Positions 19,201 through 27,737 of a stretch of DNA of 64,000 nucleotides are shown here, in pieces. Made by a program: the position numbers and the translations under genes. Source of the DNA: Brachyspira murdochii DSM 12563 (GTDB taxonomy: Bacteria; Spirochaetota; Brachyspiria; Brachyspirales; Brachyspiraceae); NCBI RefSeq assembly GCF_000092845.1, contig NC_014150.1:3106704-3170703 (forward strand), given 5' to 3'. The number at the start of each line of letters is the position of its first letter. The stretch's first letter is position 1. The notes beneath the pieces are model-generated. The model saw only the letters and a program-made list of their open reading frames with translations. It ran no database searches and was not told the DNA's origin.

Positions 19201-19632
19201 ATGTTAAAAGAGTTATTAAAAGATAATATACAGATAATAGACAGTGTTTCTGATTGGCAGGAAGCATTAAGTATAGGAGCTTACTGCCTGCTTAAAAAAG
19301 GTTTTATAAAAGAAGAATATATTAAGGCAATTATTAATGATGTTTATAAATATGGTCCTTATATTGTTCTTACTGATGGTGTTGCTATGCCTCATTCAAG
19401 ACCTGAAAATGGGGTTATAAAAAAATCTATGAGTTTACTTAAAGTAAGAAACGCAGTAGATTTTTATAAAACAGAAAAAAAAGTATATTTATTTTTTACT
19501 TTAGCAGCAGAGGATTCTAACAGCCATCAGGACGCTGTTCTTGAACTTGCTGATTTTTTATGTGATAATGAAAAGTTAAATAAACTTATCACTGAAGATT
19601 TGAATGAAAAAGAAATCTTAAATTTAATATAA
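19201..19632 (+). CDS. PTS IIA component, fructose/mannitol-ascorbate type
   Basis: 143 residues of the EIIA type-2 fold. The phosphorylatable histidine is in DGVAMPHSRPENGV at about residue 64, and the second conserved histidine is in DSNSHQDAVLELADFL near 105. IIA proteins take phosphate from HPr and pass it to a IIB. The IIB gene follows 10 bases on, so the two form an operon. The sequence is most like the ascorbate (UlaC/SgaA) group. No good ribosome-binding site precedes the ATG, but alternatives are no better. Confidence 0.85.
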   Translation: MLKELLKDNIQIIDSVSDWQEALSIGAYCLLKKGFIKEEYIKAIINDVYKYGPYIVLTDGVAMPHSRPENGVIKKSMSLLKVRNAVDFYKTEKKVYLFFTLAAEDSNSHQDAVLELADFLCDNEKLNKLITEDLNEKEILNLI

Positions 19633-19642
19633 GGAGTTAATT

Positions 19643-19945
19643 ATGTTAAAAGTATTAGTTGCTTGTGCTAACGGAGCAGGTACTAGTTTAATGATGAAAG
19701 AGAAAGCTCAAATGGCTTTAATAACATTGGGGATAAATGATTTGCATATTGATCATTGTGATTTACATAGCTGCAAAATGGATGATTATGATTTGATATT
19801 TTGTCCTATAGCTTTTGTTGATGATTTTAAACATGCAGAAGAAAAAGGTATCAAAGTTATAGCTATAAAAAATATTCTTTCTCAAGATGAGTTTAAACAA
19901 AAACTTGAAAGTTCTGGATATTTAGAAGAGTTAAAAAAGAAATAA
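19643..19945 (+). CDS. PTS IIB component, ascorbate/galactitol-like
   Basis: 100 residues. The active-site cysteine lies in the P-loop-like VACANGAGTSLMMK at the N-terminus, as in UlaB/SgaB. The protein would accept phosphate from the IIA encoded just upstream and hand it to the sugar through a IIC permease. No IIC gene is present on either side: upstream is the oxidoreductase and downstream the nucleotidase on the other strand. AAGGAG precedes the ATG. The pair is either incomplete, uses a permease elsewhere, or is regulatory. Confidence 0.86.
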   Translation: MLKVLVACANGAGTSLMMKEKAQMALITLGINDLHIDHCDLHSCKMDDYDLIFCPIAFVDDFKHAEEKGIKVIAIKNILSQDEFKQKLESSGYLEELKKK

Positions 19946-19975
19946 TAATTAAGAAGATTATTTTTTCATTATAAT

Positions 19976-20015
19976 AAAAAAGCAGAAGCTATTTTTTATG
20001 AGCCTCTGCTTTTTT
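19976..20015. terminator. Bidirectional terminator between converging genes
   Basis: AAAAAGCAGAAGCT and AGCCTCTGCTTTTT pair with one wobble. T-runs follow on both strands, serving the PTS operon and the nucleotidase gene. Confidence 0.88.
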
Positions 20016-20030
20016 GTTATTCACTATATT

Positions 20031-21872
20031 TTAGTTATTAGGATATAAAAGTTTATAGTCTTTTTTTATTCCAGCTTTAAGATAATCATCAGGTATTACT
20101 TTCCAGTTATTGAGTTTCTCTACTGTAATAGCCCCATTCTGTGCTTCAAACCAATTTATTATATAATATCTTAAATCTTTATCAGTAGATTTTAAAACTA
20201 AATCCATGTTCTGTAAAGTTTTTAAATCTATCCCAGCACCTTGTGTAAGATGTCCGCCGCCGCCGCTTCCTCTGTATGAATTGATAGCAACTTTATATTC
20301 TTTATCTAATTCAAAATCTCTTCCATCGCTTAATGATTCTATAATAACTTTTTCTCCTCTTGGTTTTGTTACATCAACTGTATAATTTAATCCTCCTACA
20401 CTGTCATAGTTATATGTAGGTGTGAGAGTGTCATAAGAGTTGTATCTGCTATTAAAAATTAATTCTCCGTCTGCATCCTTTTTGAAAAATATTATATGAT
20501 CATTAATATTCGTCATAGTATTAAACCATCTGCCATAAGAATATTCCATAATATCTTTTATCTGCTTTCCTGTTAATTTCATCACATAGAAGAAATTTTC
20601 ATAAGGATATAAATTGAACATATCTCTTACTTTTATAGTACCGCTATTTAAAACAGCGTCTTTACTTAAAGGGGCAGCAAATGAAAGATCTGCTTTTTCT
20701 CCTAATTCTTTTTGAGCTATTTCAAACTGCAGTTTATGTATGAAACTTAAAAAATAACTGTCGCCGAATATTGCTTCATCGGAAGTGAGTTTTGTATTTA
20801 AAGTTCCTATATCTCTTGACACCCATTTAATTATACTCTCTTTGGAATTATTAAATTTATCTAAAAACTCTTTATCAGGCTCAAAAGAGGAAGGATCTAA
20901 TAGTTCTCCATCTAGTTTCATATTCCATTCTTTTTTATCTTTATTATACTGCATACTTACATCAATAGAAACTATAGCTCTGGCTGCATTAATGCCCCCA
21001 TATATAGGGACTATCTTTCCGCTTGGGCTTTTTACTTCCTTAGTTTTTTGTCTTGTTTTTTCATCATAGCCCAATCCAGACCAGCCTTGATGATCATGAC
21101 CTACAAGTATAATATCAAAACCATCTACTTGCTCAGCTACTAACTGACTTGCATTTTCATTTTTATATTTTTCTTTATCTTCTGTATAATTAGCCCCAGA
21201 ATGAAAAAGCCCTATAATAATATCTGGTTTTTCTTTATCTTTTATAACCTTTATCCATTTTTTAGCTGATTCAACCATATCTTCTGCTTCTAAACCCTCA
21301 TATAATACCTTAGGAAGCTGTCTATCTATAGCAGGCTCAGTAAGTCCTAGTATTGCTATTCTTATATTATTTTTTTCTATTATGCTGTATGGTTTGAAAT
21401 AAGGTTCTTTTGTATTTTCATTTACTATATTTGCAGATATTAAAGGAGATTTTAATTCTTTTGATAATCTGTCATAAACACTATGTCCAGCCTCTATATC
21501 ATGATTTCCAACTCCTACAGCATCATAATTCATATAGTTTAAAACTTCTGACCATATATGAGGTTTATTAGTAGCAACAAAATTATAATAGTATACTGTG
21601 GGCTGACCTTGAAGTGAATCTCCATTATCAAGAAGTAAAATAGTTTTTCCTTCATTTTTAAGCTGTTTTAAATATGAAGATACATGTGCCATAGATGTAT
21701 TTTCTTCAGTATCTGTAATAAAATTATATGGAAAAATCATTCCATGAATATCAGTTGTCTGTACTATGGTAAAGTCAATTTTACCTTCTGGATAAACCCT
21801 ATCTTTATTAGCATTACAGGATACAAGTAATGTTGATAAAAAAATACTCATTATTATATAACCCCTTCTCAT
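20031..21872 (-). CDS. 5'-nucleotidase / cyclic phosphodiesterase family lipoprotein
   Basis: About 613 residues. A lipoprotein signal with two arginines ends in LLVSC. The calcineurin-like metallophosphoesterase domain shows TTDIHG (about 40), LDNGDSLQG, GNHDIEAG and GHDHQGW, the metal-ligand motifs. A 5'-nucleotidase C-terminal domain follows, with NSYRGSGGGGHLTQG. The layout is that of UshA/CpdB, which hydrolyse nucleotides in the periplasm to salvage nucleosides and phosphate; which substrate is used cannot be read here. The ATG at 21872 (GGGG upstream) was preferred to a TTG at 21884; a later ATG would also leave a short leader. Confidence 0.9.
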   Translation of the reverse strand: MRRGYIIMSIFLSTLLVSCNANKDRVYPEGKIDFTIVQTTDIHGMIFPYNFITDTEENTSMAHVSSYLKQLKNEGKTILLLDNGDSLQGQPTVYYYNFVATNKPHIWSEVLNYMNYDAVGVGNHDIEAGHSVYDRLSKELKSPLISANIVNENTKEPYFKPYSIIEKNNIRIAILGLTEPAIDRQLPKVLYEGLEAEDMVESAKKWIKVIKDKEKPDIIIGLFHSGANYTEDKEKYKNENASQLVAEQVDGFDIILVGHDHQGWSGLGYDEKTRQKTKEVKSPSGKIVPIYGGINAARAIVSIDVSMQYNKDKKEWNMKLDGELLDPSSFEPDKEFLDKFNNSKESIIKWVSRDIGTLNTKLTSDEAIFGDSYFLSFIHKLQFEIAQKELGEKADLSFAAPLSKDAVLNSGTIKVRDMFNLYPYENFFYVMKLTGKQIKDIMEYSYGRWFNTMTNINDHIIFFKKDADGELIFNSRYNSYDTLTPTYNYDSVGGLNYTVDVTKPRGEKVIIESLSDGRDFELDKEYKVAINSYRGSGGGGHLTQGAGIDLKTLQNMDLVLKSTDKDLRYYIINWFEAQNGAITVEKLNNWKVIPDDYLKAGIKKDYKLLYPNN

Positions 21873-21930
21873 ACATTTCCCCAATATTTCATTTGTTTAT
21901 TATAACATGAATAGAACAAAATATATATAA

Positions 21931-22290
21931 TTATTCAATTTTTAAAACTTTTTTTACTACATCAATATTAGCAATTATAAAATTAATAGAATTAAATATA
22001 TAATATAACGTAAATACAATAAGAATTATAAGAAAACCTCTTTTAAATATTGTTCTTCCTTTGCTGTCCTTATCTTCAGTCCAGAACAAGTCAATTATAT
22101 CTTTCTTTTTTCTTTTATTTTTTGATTTATTTTTTTTGTTTTTATTTGTTTCATCTATTTTTTTCTTTTTTGAGAATATTCTAAATATTAAAGAAATAAT
22201 TATATATATGATACATGCAAATATTACAAAGTTAAATATTAAATAAAAAGTCATTATTTGTTCTATATCGTTTAAATTTAAATTTTCCAT
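21931..22290 (-). CDS. Small two-helix membrane protein
   Basis: 119 residues, two membrane helices (about 13-35 and 84-108) around a strongly basic loop of lysines and asparagines (KKKKIDETNKNKKNKSKN). The ATG follows AAGGAG at good spacing, which supports a real gene. No family recognised. It sits between the nucleotidase gene and a small cytoplasmic protein on the same strand, probably as a pair with the latter (27 bases apart). Confidence 0.6.
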   Translation of the reverse strand: MENLNLNDIEQIMTFYLIFNFVIFACIIYIIISLIFRIFSKKKKIDETNKNKKNKSKNKRKKKDIIDLFWTEDKDSKGRTIFKRGFLIILIVFTLYYIFNSINFIIANIDVVKKVLKIE

Positions 22291-22317
22291 TTTTTATTCT
22301 CCTTAATTTTTTATTTT

Positions 22318-22617
22318 TTAAAAATAACAGGCTACAGTCTGCTTATTTTGTAAATCTGTATATTCTTCTTTCCAATAATGCGGATCATTAATTTCTTTAT
22401 ATTTTACAGTATATACTTCTATTTTTGAAGTAAAGGGCTTATCTAAGAAAATAAACAAGTGTTCTTCATCACCAAAGCCTCCAACTGATACTTCTCTTAT
22501 TTTATTTCCTGATTTTAACTCACTATAGAGTATTTTTTCTAATTCATTATTTAATTTAGATAGTTTGTTATCTTTTATAATTTTATTTAATTCTTTAATT
22601 TGCTGTTGTTTTTTCAT
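22318..22617 (-). CDS. Hypothetical small cytoplasmic protein
   Basis: 99 residues: a charged helical first half (KELNKIIKDNKLSKLNNELE) and a beta-rich second half (EVSVGGFGDEEHLFIFLDKP). No signal peptide or membrane segment. Family unknown. The only Shine-Dalgarno-like site, GAGG, is 14 bases or more from the ATG. It lies immediately upstream of the two-helix protein and may be co-transcribed. Confidence 0.5.
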   Translation of the reverse strand: MKKQQQIKELNKIIKDNKLSKLNNELEKILYSELKSGNKIREVSVGGFGDEEHLFIFLDKPFTSKIEVYTVKYKEINDPHYWKEEYTDLQNKQTVACYF

Positions 22618-22781
22618 TAAAAATAATATACTGCCTCAAAATAATTATTTTATACTATTTTATTATATAATTATTTTTTATTTTGTAAAATATAATATTA
22701 TGTTATAATTTACAAACATTGATTATATATGTTTTTATATACGTTTTGATAGAAAATATTATTTTAAGGAGAAAATGTTAT

Positions 22782-24602
22782 ATGAGTAATGAAAATAAAT
22801 TAAACACCCTAATAGAAAGAAAAGATGTAAAAATAGATGATACTTGGGATTTGAGTTTATTATATAAAACTGATGAAGAGTTTGAAAAAGATTTTAAGAT
22901 AATGGAAGAGTTTTCAAAAGACGTTTCAAAGTTTAGAGGAAAATTATCAGATTCGGCAAATGAGCTAAAAAATATATTAGATACTATAATGAAAGCCTCT
23001 ATAACTTTAGAAAAATTAGGCTCTTACGCTTTCTTAAGACAAACAGAAGATTTAACTAATAATGATTCTAATGTGAAAGTGGCTAGATTTGCAAAACTCT
23101 CTTCGGAGATTTCTGCTAATATGAGTTATTTTGAACCAGAATTAATGAGTATAGATGATGAAAAAATGAATAGTTTTTTGAAAGATGAATCATTAAAAGA
23201 TTATTTAATTTATTTAAATAAAATACTAAAATACAAACCTCATACATTATCAGAAAAAGAAGAGAGAATATTGGCACTTCAAAGCGAATTATCTTCAACT
23301 GCTTCAAATGTATTTGATACTTTAAATGATGCCGATTTGAATTTCGGAGAAATTGAACATAATGGAGAGAAAATACCATTGACGCATGCAACATTCTCTA
23401 GTTTTCAGGAAAGCGATAACAGAGAATTAAGAAAAAAGAGTTATGAACAATTTTATAAAGAATATGATGAACATAAAAATACTTTGGCAGAACTTTATGC
23501 AAGTCAAATAAAACAGGATATATTTGATGCTAGAATAAGAAACTACAACAGCGTACGTGAAATGGAATTATTCGGCGATGATATACCAGTAAGCGTTTAT
23601 GACAGTTTGATTGAAAGTGTACATAATGCCTTGCCTGCGGTTCACAGCTATTATAAATACTGTGCGGATAAATTAGGAATTACTGATTTCAGACAGTATG
23701 ACAAATATGCTCCAGTAGTAAAAGATATTAAAATAAATCATACATTTAATGAGGCAGTAGACGTTTTGAAAAATGCTTTATCTCCATTGGGCGATGAATA
23801 TGTATCTACTCTTGTAAAAGGTCTTAATTCAAGATGGGTTGATAAATATGAGAATAAAGGTAAGTCAAGCGGGGCATTCTCGTCTGGCTGTTATGTATCA
23901 GAGCCTTATATATTAATGAACTTCAGAGATGAAAGTATTGAATCAGTATTTACATTGGCACATGAGGCTGGACACAGTATGCATAGCTATTACAGCAGGA
24001 AAAATAATCCTTTTCAGCATCATGATTATACTATATTTGAAGCGGAAGTGGCATCTACTTTTAATGAAAAACTTTTATTTCATTATTTAATGCAAAATGA
24101 AAATAAAAAAGAAGTTAAAGCATTTTTACTTAATAAGGATATAAACGGATTTGTTGCTACAGTATTCAGACAGACTATGTTTGCAGAGTTTGAGCATATT
24201 ATTCATAAAGAGGCTGAAGATGGTAATCCTACAACATTGGAGCTTATAAGAAGCGTTTATAAAGATTTGCTTAAAAAATATTTCGGAGATAATGCTGTGC
24301 TTGAGGAGACAAGCGATTTAGAGGCTTTGAGAATACCGCATTTTTACCGTTCATTCTATGTTTATAAATATGCTACTGGTATGTCAGCTGCTGTTGCTTT
24401 ATCTAATGGAGTGCTTGAAGGCAATGCTAAAAATGACTATACTAACAGAGATAATTATTTGAAATTCTTAAAAAGCGGGGGAAGCAGAACTCCTATAGAG
24501 AATTTAAAAGTTGCTGGTGTTGATATGACCAAACCAGAAGTAGTAGAAAGTGCTTTAAAACTTTTTGCTAAAGAGGTTGAAGAATTGAAGTCATTGAACT
24601 AA
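22782..24602 (+). CDS. pepF: Oligoendopeptidase F
   Basis: 606 residues of the M3B metallopeptidase family. The zinc-binding motif is LAHEAGHSMHSYYS (about 388) with the third ligand glutamate in IFEAEVASTFNEK. The N-terminal oligopeptidase F domain begins DDTWDLSLLY. The C-terminal substrate tyrosine region contains RIPHFYRSFYVYKYATGM. PepF cleaves short peptides in the cytoplasm and would suit a peptide-using organism with an Opp-type transporter. GGAG lies 10 bases before the ATG at 22782; an upstream TTG/ATA-rich extension has no support. Confidence 0.94.
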   Translation: MSNENKLNTLIERKDVKIDDTWDLSLLYKTDEEFEKDFKIMEEFSKDVSKFRGKLSDSANELKNILDTIMKASITLEKLGSYAFLRQTEDLTNNDSNVKVARFAKLSSEISANMSYFEPELMSIDDEKMNSFLKDESLKDYLIYLNKILKYKPHTLSEKEERILALQSELSSTASNVFDTLNDADLNFGEIEHNGEKIPLTHATFSSFQESDNRELRKKSYEQFYKEYDEHKNTLAELYASQIKQDIFDARIRNYNSVREMELFGDDIPVSVYDSLIESVHNALPAVHSYYKYCADKLGITDFRQYDKYAPVVKDIKINHTFNEAVDVLKNALSPLGDEYVSTLVKGLNSRWVDKYENKGKSSGAFSSGCYVSEPYILMNFRDESIESVFTLAHEAGHSMHSYYSRKNNPFQHHDYTIFEAEVASTFNEKLLFHYLMQNENKKEVKAFLLNKDINGFVATVFRQTMFAEFEHIIHKEAEDGNPTTLELIRSVYKDLLKKYFGDNAVLEETSDLEALRIPHFYRSFYVYKYATGMSAAVALSNGVLEGNAKNDYTNRDNYLKFLKSGGSRTPIENLKVAGVDMTKPEVVESALKLFAKEVEELKSLN

Positions 24603-24626
24603 TTAATTATTAGTTATTAAAATTGC

Positions 24627-24662
24627 AAAGGCTGGTATTGTATTTGATGCTAGCCTTTTATT
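24627..24662 (+). terminator. pepF terminator
   Basis: AAAGGCTGGTAT (24627-24638) pairs with ATGCTAGCCTTT (24647-24658) using two wobbles, followed by TTATTTT. Confidence 0.7.
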
Positions 24663-24728
24663 TTAGGTATTGCATTTTTTTATTATATAGTATACACTGG
24701 TACGGTAAATAAATTTTAAGGAGAGCTT

Positions 24729-24932
24729 ATGGAAGTTTCAGAAAAGAGCTGGGTTGTTACATTAATTTTAGCAATATTCCTTCCAGTTCATAGATTCTAT
24801 GTAGGAAAAATAGGAACAGGTATATTATATCTAATTACTGCAGGCGGATTTGGTATATGGTACATTATAGACATTGTAATGATTATATTAGACAAATTCA
24901 CTGATAAGGAAGGCAGAAAATTAAAAAGATAA
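24729..24932 (+). CDS. TM2 domain membrane protein (copy 2)
   Basis: 67 residues, nearly the same as the protein at 13935 on the other strand. Differences are mostly conservative (D/E, R/K, I/V), the main one being a tryptophan replaced by leucine before the TAGGFGIWY turn. GGAG precedes the ATG and a terminator follows, so it is a self-standing gene. The function of TM2 proteins in bacteria is not established. Confidence 0.88.
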   Translation: MEVSEKSWVVTLILAIFLPVHRFYVGKIGTGILYLITAGGFGIWYIIDIVMIILDKFTDKEGRKLKR

Positions 24933-24952
24933 TGTAAAAATGATAATTATTT

Positions 24953-24992
24953 AAGAAGAGAGTTAATTATTTTTTGACTCTCTTCTTTTTTA
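24953..24992 (+). terminator. Terminator of the second TM2 gene
   Basis: AAGAAGAGAGT (24953-24963) and ACTCTCTTCTT (24977-24987) pair perfectly and run into T. Confidence 0.85.
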
Positions 24993-25035
24993 TTTATATA
25001 CATATTCGAAGATTAACTAATATTTATATTATTTT

Positions 25036-25851
25036 TTAATCGTCAAGCAAATGAAGTCTTTTTTCTATAGATATGCCGTATAGTCTGTCATCATTATCTT
25101 TTACTGATAGTTCTACCGCCTTGTATATAAATTTTGTAGCTTTTTCTAATGCTTCTTTTATTGAACAGCCTTTAAGTATATATCCTAATAAAGAAGAACC
25201 GAAAGCATCTCCAGTACCCGGTATCATTATATTTATTTTAGGATAATAGCTTGTAATGAAATTATTATTATCGTAACATAGACAGCCTACATATTCATCT
25301 TTTGATACGCTTGTAACTATTACAGTATTAGGTCCCATTTTTGAAATATCTTGAGCCATTTGTTTTACTTCATCTTCTGAATATTTTTTTAATGGGTCTT
25401 TATCTAGTAATACAGCTAATTCAGTTATATTAGGCGTTATTATATTGGCATGTTTTATTATGTTTTTCATAGACTTAACATGTTCGTTTGACATAGAAGG
25501 GTATAATTTGCCATTATCTCCAAGTATAGGGTCTATTAAAATAGTGTCTATATTAAAATGTTTTATAATGTCTATTACAATATCAGGCTGTTTTCCAGAA
25601 GATATCCAGCCAACATAAAAAGCGTTAAATTTAGGATTTCTTAATTTTAATTGTTCTATTATTTTTTCTAGCTGTTCAGTCAAATCAAAAGCACAGAACG
25701 ATTCAAAAGCGGTATGATTTGAAAGCAGAACGCTTATAAGCGGTGAGACTTTTATTCCAAAATATGATAATACTGGTATATTAACAGTTAAAGAAGCCTT
25801 TCCGTATGAACATAAATCATTAAGAAGAAGTACATTAAAATCTTTTTTCAT
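25036..25851 (-). CDS. Pyridoxal/pyridoxamine kinase (PfkB-type ribokinase fold)
   Basis: About 271 residues. LLLNDLCSYGKASLTVNIPV at the N-terminus, YVGWISSG near 85, DPILGDNG near 113, TPNITELAVLL near 146 and the catalytic GTGDAFGSSLLGYIL near 222 are the marks of PdxK/PdxY-type kinases. They phosphorylate vitamin B6 forms to pyridoxal 5'-phosphate. The start was moved to the ATG at 25851 because an upstream in-frame extension overlaps the preceding gene and aligns with nothing in the family. No clear Shine-Dalgarno site; it is probably translated from a transcript shared with the gene ending 10 bases upstream. Confidence 0.83.
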   Translation of the reverse strand: MKKDFNVLLLNDLCSYGKASLTVNIPVLSYFGIKVSPLISVLLSNHTAFESFCAFDLTEQLEKIIEQLKLRNPKFNAFYVGWISSGKQPDIVIDIIKHFNIDTILIDPILGDNGKLYPSMSNEHVKSMKNIIKHANIITPNITELAVLLDKDPLKKYSEDEVKQMAQDISKMGPNTVIVTSVSKDEYVGCLCYDNNNFITSYYPKINIMIPGTGDAFGSSLLGYILKGCSIKEALEKATKFIYKAVELSVKDNDDRLYGISIEKRLHLLDD

Positions 25852-25861
25852 AATACTATTA

Positions 25862-26086
25862 TTATTTAAATATAATAAGCGATTTGCTGTCGGCAAGCAC
25901 TTTGTATCCTGCAATCTGAGCAAAATATGCAAACTGGTCAAGAGTTATATCGTATCTGTCTTCTATTTCTTCTTTAGTAACTTTCATTTTTTTAGTTCCA
26001 GACATGAAAGAATTAAGTTCAAATCCGCTGCTTCCAAATTTTCTTTCTACTTCTTTTTGAAACGGATTTTTTTTACCTCTTCTCAT
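25862..26086 (-). CDS. Small conserved-looking basic protein
   Basis: 74 residues, MRRGKKNPFQKEVERKFGSS at the start and YFAQIAGYKVLADSKSLIIF at the end, with a helical middle (KEEIEDRYDITLDQF). GGAG precedes the ATG. It is immediately upstream of the pyridoxal kinase gene and likely in one operon. The size and basic N-terminus would allow nucleic-acid binding, but no family is recognised. Confidence 0.62.
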   Translation of the reverse strand: MRRGKKNPFQKEVERKFGSSGFELNSFMSGTKKMKVTKEEIEDRYDITLDQFAYFAQIAGYKVLADSKSLIIFK

Positions 26087-26158
26087 TTATTACTCCAAAA
26101 AGAATATTATTTATTAGGATATCATATAATAATTTTTTTTTCAATTATAAATTTTATT

Positions 26159-26196
26159 AAAAAACCTATACATATTAATTTATGAATAGGTTTTTT
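26159..26196 (-). terminator. Terminator of the lipoprotein gene
   Basis: AAAAAACCTAT (26159-26169) and ATAGGTTTTTT (26186-26196) are perfect inverse complements; T-runs form on both strands. Confidence 0.8.
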
Positions 26197-26225
26197 AAAT
26201 AATTTATTTATTATTGTATTATTGG

Positions 26226-27278
26226 TTAAGCACCTTGTTTTGTTAATACGATAGTTCCGCCTCCGTCTGGTTTAGTATATACAGCTTGTGTCTTATCATT
26301 GCTAAATACAATTTTATGTTCTTTAGTAGGGTATCTTGAGGAGTATTGATATATTATTAAAGTATTTCCAATAATTACAGGCGTATATCCATATGTAATA
26401 GTATTTATTTTAGCATCAGTAGTTGTTACTGTTAAAGTTGTGTTATTATCTGCTGATTTGTATGTTCCATTATATGTGCTAAATAAATCATGTTTTACTA
26501 ATTTTTCATACTGAAGCTCATTATTTATATAAGTATTTCCGTATATCAATTTATTATCATAGAAATATAAATCCTGCTTATTAGCAGTGCCTCCAGACTG
26601 AGTATATGTTATTGTGAGTACATTTCCATTAGTTAATGAAGCTTTTGAATAATTTATACCAAAGTTATCATCCATATATATTTGTCCAGATGTATCTATA
26701 AGTATATAGTATTTTTTACTGTCATCATAATCATAATAGTAGTAATTATAAGAATATGTTTTTAATCCTTCTATAGGCTCTCCAATAGTTGTTGTATATC
26801 CTTTTTGTGAGGAATATGTTTCTTGTTTAAATACCGCATTTGCAAAAAGATAAATATTTCCGTCTTCCCCAAAGTTTAAAGTATACATTTCATCATTCAT
26901 ATCATATCCGGATACCGTGCTAGTAGTTTTTCCTGCTATATATATTTGAAGTTTGTTTTCAAGCAATACTCTAGTTGCATCTATTAATGTTCCATATCCA
27001 TTATATATTGTATTACCATCTATTATATATCTTACATCGAGGCTTCCATCTTCATATTGTGCATAATATACTCCATTATGATTTTGTAAAAATTCGTTTA
27101 TTATAGAATTGTCTGTTGTTGCCTGAGGTTCTTTTGCTAGTTCTATGACATCGCCATTACCTATGAGCTCCTCATTACTTAAAGGCTGGGTTGAATCTAC
27201 AATAGAAGCAGAACAGCTTATTAAAAAGAATGCTGCTAATAAACTTATTAATATTATTGATGAAAAATTCTTAATCAT
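26226..27278 (-). CDS. Hypothetical surface/periplasmic lipoprotein
   Basis: 350 residues with a clear lipoprotein signal, lipobox AFFLISCSAS near residue 22. The rest is rich in tyrosine, threonine and asparagine, with beta-type repeats of about 60-100 residues built around YYYDYDDSKKYYILIDTSG and NGTYKSADNNTTLTVTT. No catalytic motif or named family is recognised. AGGA precedes the ATG. It has its own terminator and stands alone, so it is likely an envelope protein of unknown role. Confidence 0.75.
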   Translation of the reverse strand: MIKNFSSIILISLLAAFFLISCSASIVDSTQPLSNEELIGNGDVIELAKEPQATTDNSIINEFLQNHNGVYYAQYEDGSLDVRYIIDGNTIYNGYGTLIDATRVLLENKLQIYIAGKTTSTVSGYDMNDEMYTLNFGEDGNIYLFANAVFKQETYSSQKGYTTTIGEPIEGLKTYSYNYYYYDYDDSKKYYILIDTSGQIYMDDNFGINYSKASLTNGNVLTITYTQSGGTANKQDLYFYDNKLIYGNTYINNELQYEKLVKHDLFSTYNGTYKSADNNTTLTVTTTDAKINTITYGYTPVIIGNTLIIYQYSSRYPTKEHKIVFSNDKTQAVYTKPDGGGTIVLTKQGA

Positions 27279-27471
27279 AATATTTTCCTACTTGTTTAAT
27301 TTGAGATTGTTTTTAGATTTTGTTTTCATATGGTTTATTATAAAGATATCGCAAGTATATAAAAAATCAATACATAACATATATTTTTTTGTAACTATAT
27401 ATTACTTTTTTATGTTATTTAATTGTTTTGTGTAAAAATATAAAAAAAATTGTGTTTTTTATTTACAAATA

Positions 27472-27499
27472 TTGACATTATTTTTTTTTATGTTATCAT
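27472..27499 (+). promoter_or_regulatory. Promoter of the riboswitch-controlled ATPase gene
   Basis: TTGACA at 27472-27477, a 16-base spacer and TATCAT at 27494-27499; the predicted transcript would begin just before the riboswitch. The preceding stretch (27279-27470) is AT-rich with nothing else visible. Confidence 0.6.
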
Positions 27500-27520
27500 A
27501 GATGATATACATAATTAAAT

Positions 27521-27617
27521 ACTCATGAGGGAGTAATTGGCGTATTTACGCGGCAAAGCCAACATCGCAGCTCTTAATTAGTAGAGTTTGGTTAGCCTTA
27601 ATTAATGAGACTCAAGT
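27521..27617 (+). promoter_or_regulatory. Probable yybP-ykoY (Mn2+) riboswitch
   Basis: The leader of the P-type ATPase gene contains GGGAGTA at 27529-27535, the characteristic 5' loop of this class. Then come a helix TTGGC/GCCAA (27537-27541 / 27558-27562), CAACATCGCAGCTC, a further small hairpin CTCT/AGAG, and GAGACTCA at 27607-27614, whose CTCA can close the basal helix with TGAG at 27526-27529. The class senses manganese and is known upstream of P-type ATPases and manganese exporters. Assignment is by motif reading, not by a covariance model. Confidence 0.72.
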
Positions 27618-27687
27618 ATAAATAAATCTTTAAAGATTAGTATGTCTTATATTCTTTGATGATTTATTTATACATGAGTCTTTTTTT
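27609..27687 (+). terminator. Riboswitch-linked intrinsic terminator
   Basis: A 20-base arm at 27609-27628 pairs with 27661-27680 with a single mismatch, followed by seven T. The arm begins GACTCA, the bases that would otherwise close the riboswitch basal helix, so the two folds exclude each other. Confidence 0.82.
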
Positions 27688-27737
27688 ATGCATTTTAAAA
27701 TTAATTAAACAAAAAATAATTAAATGAGAGGTAATTA

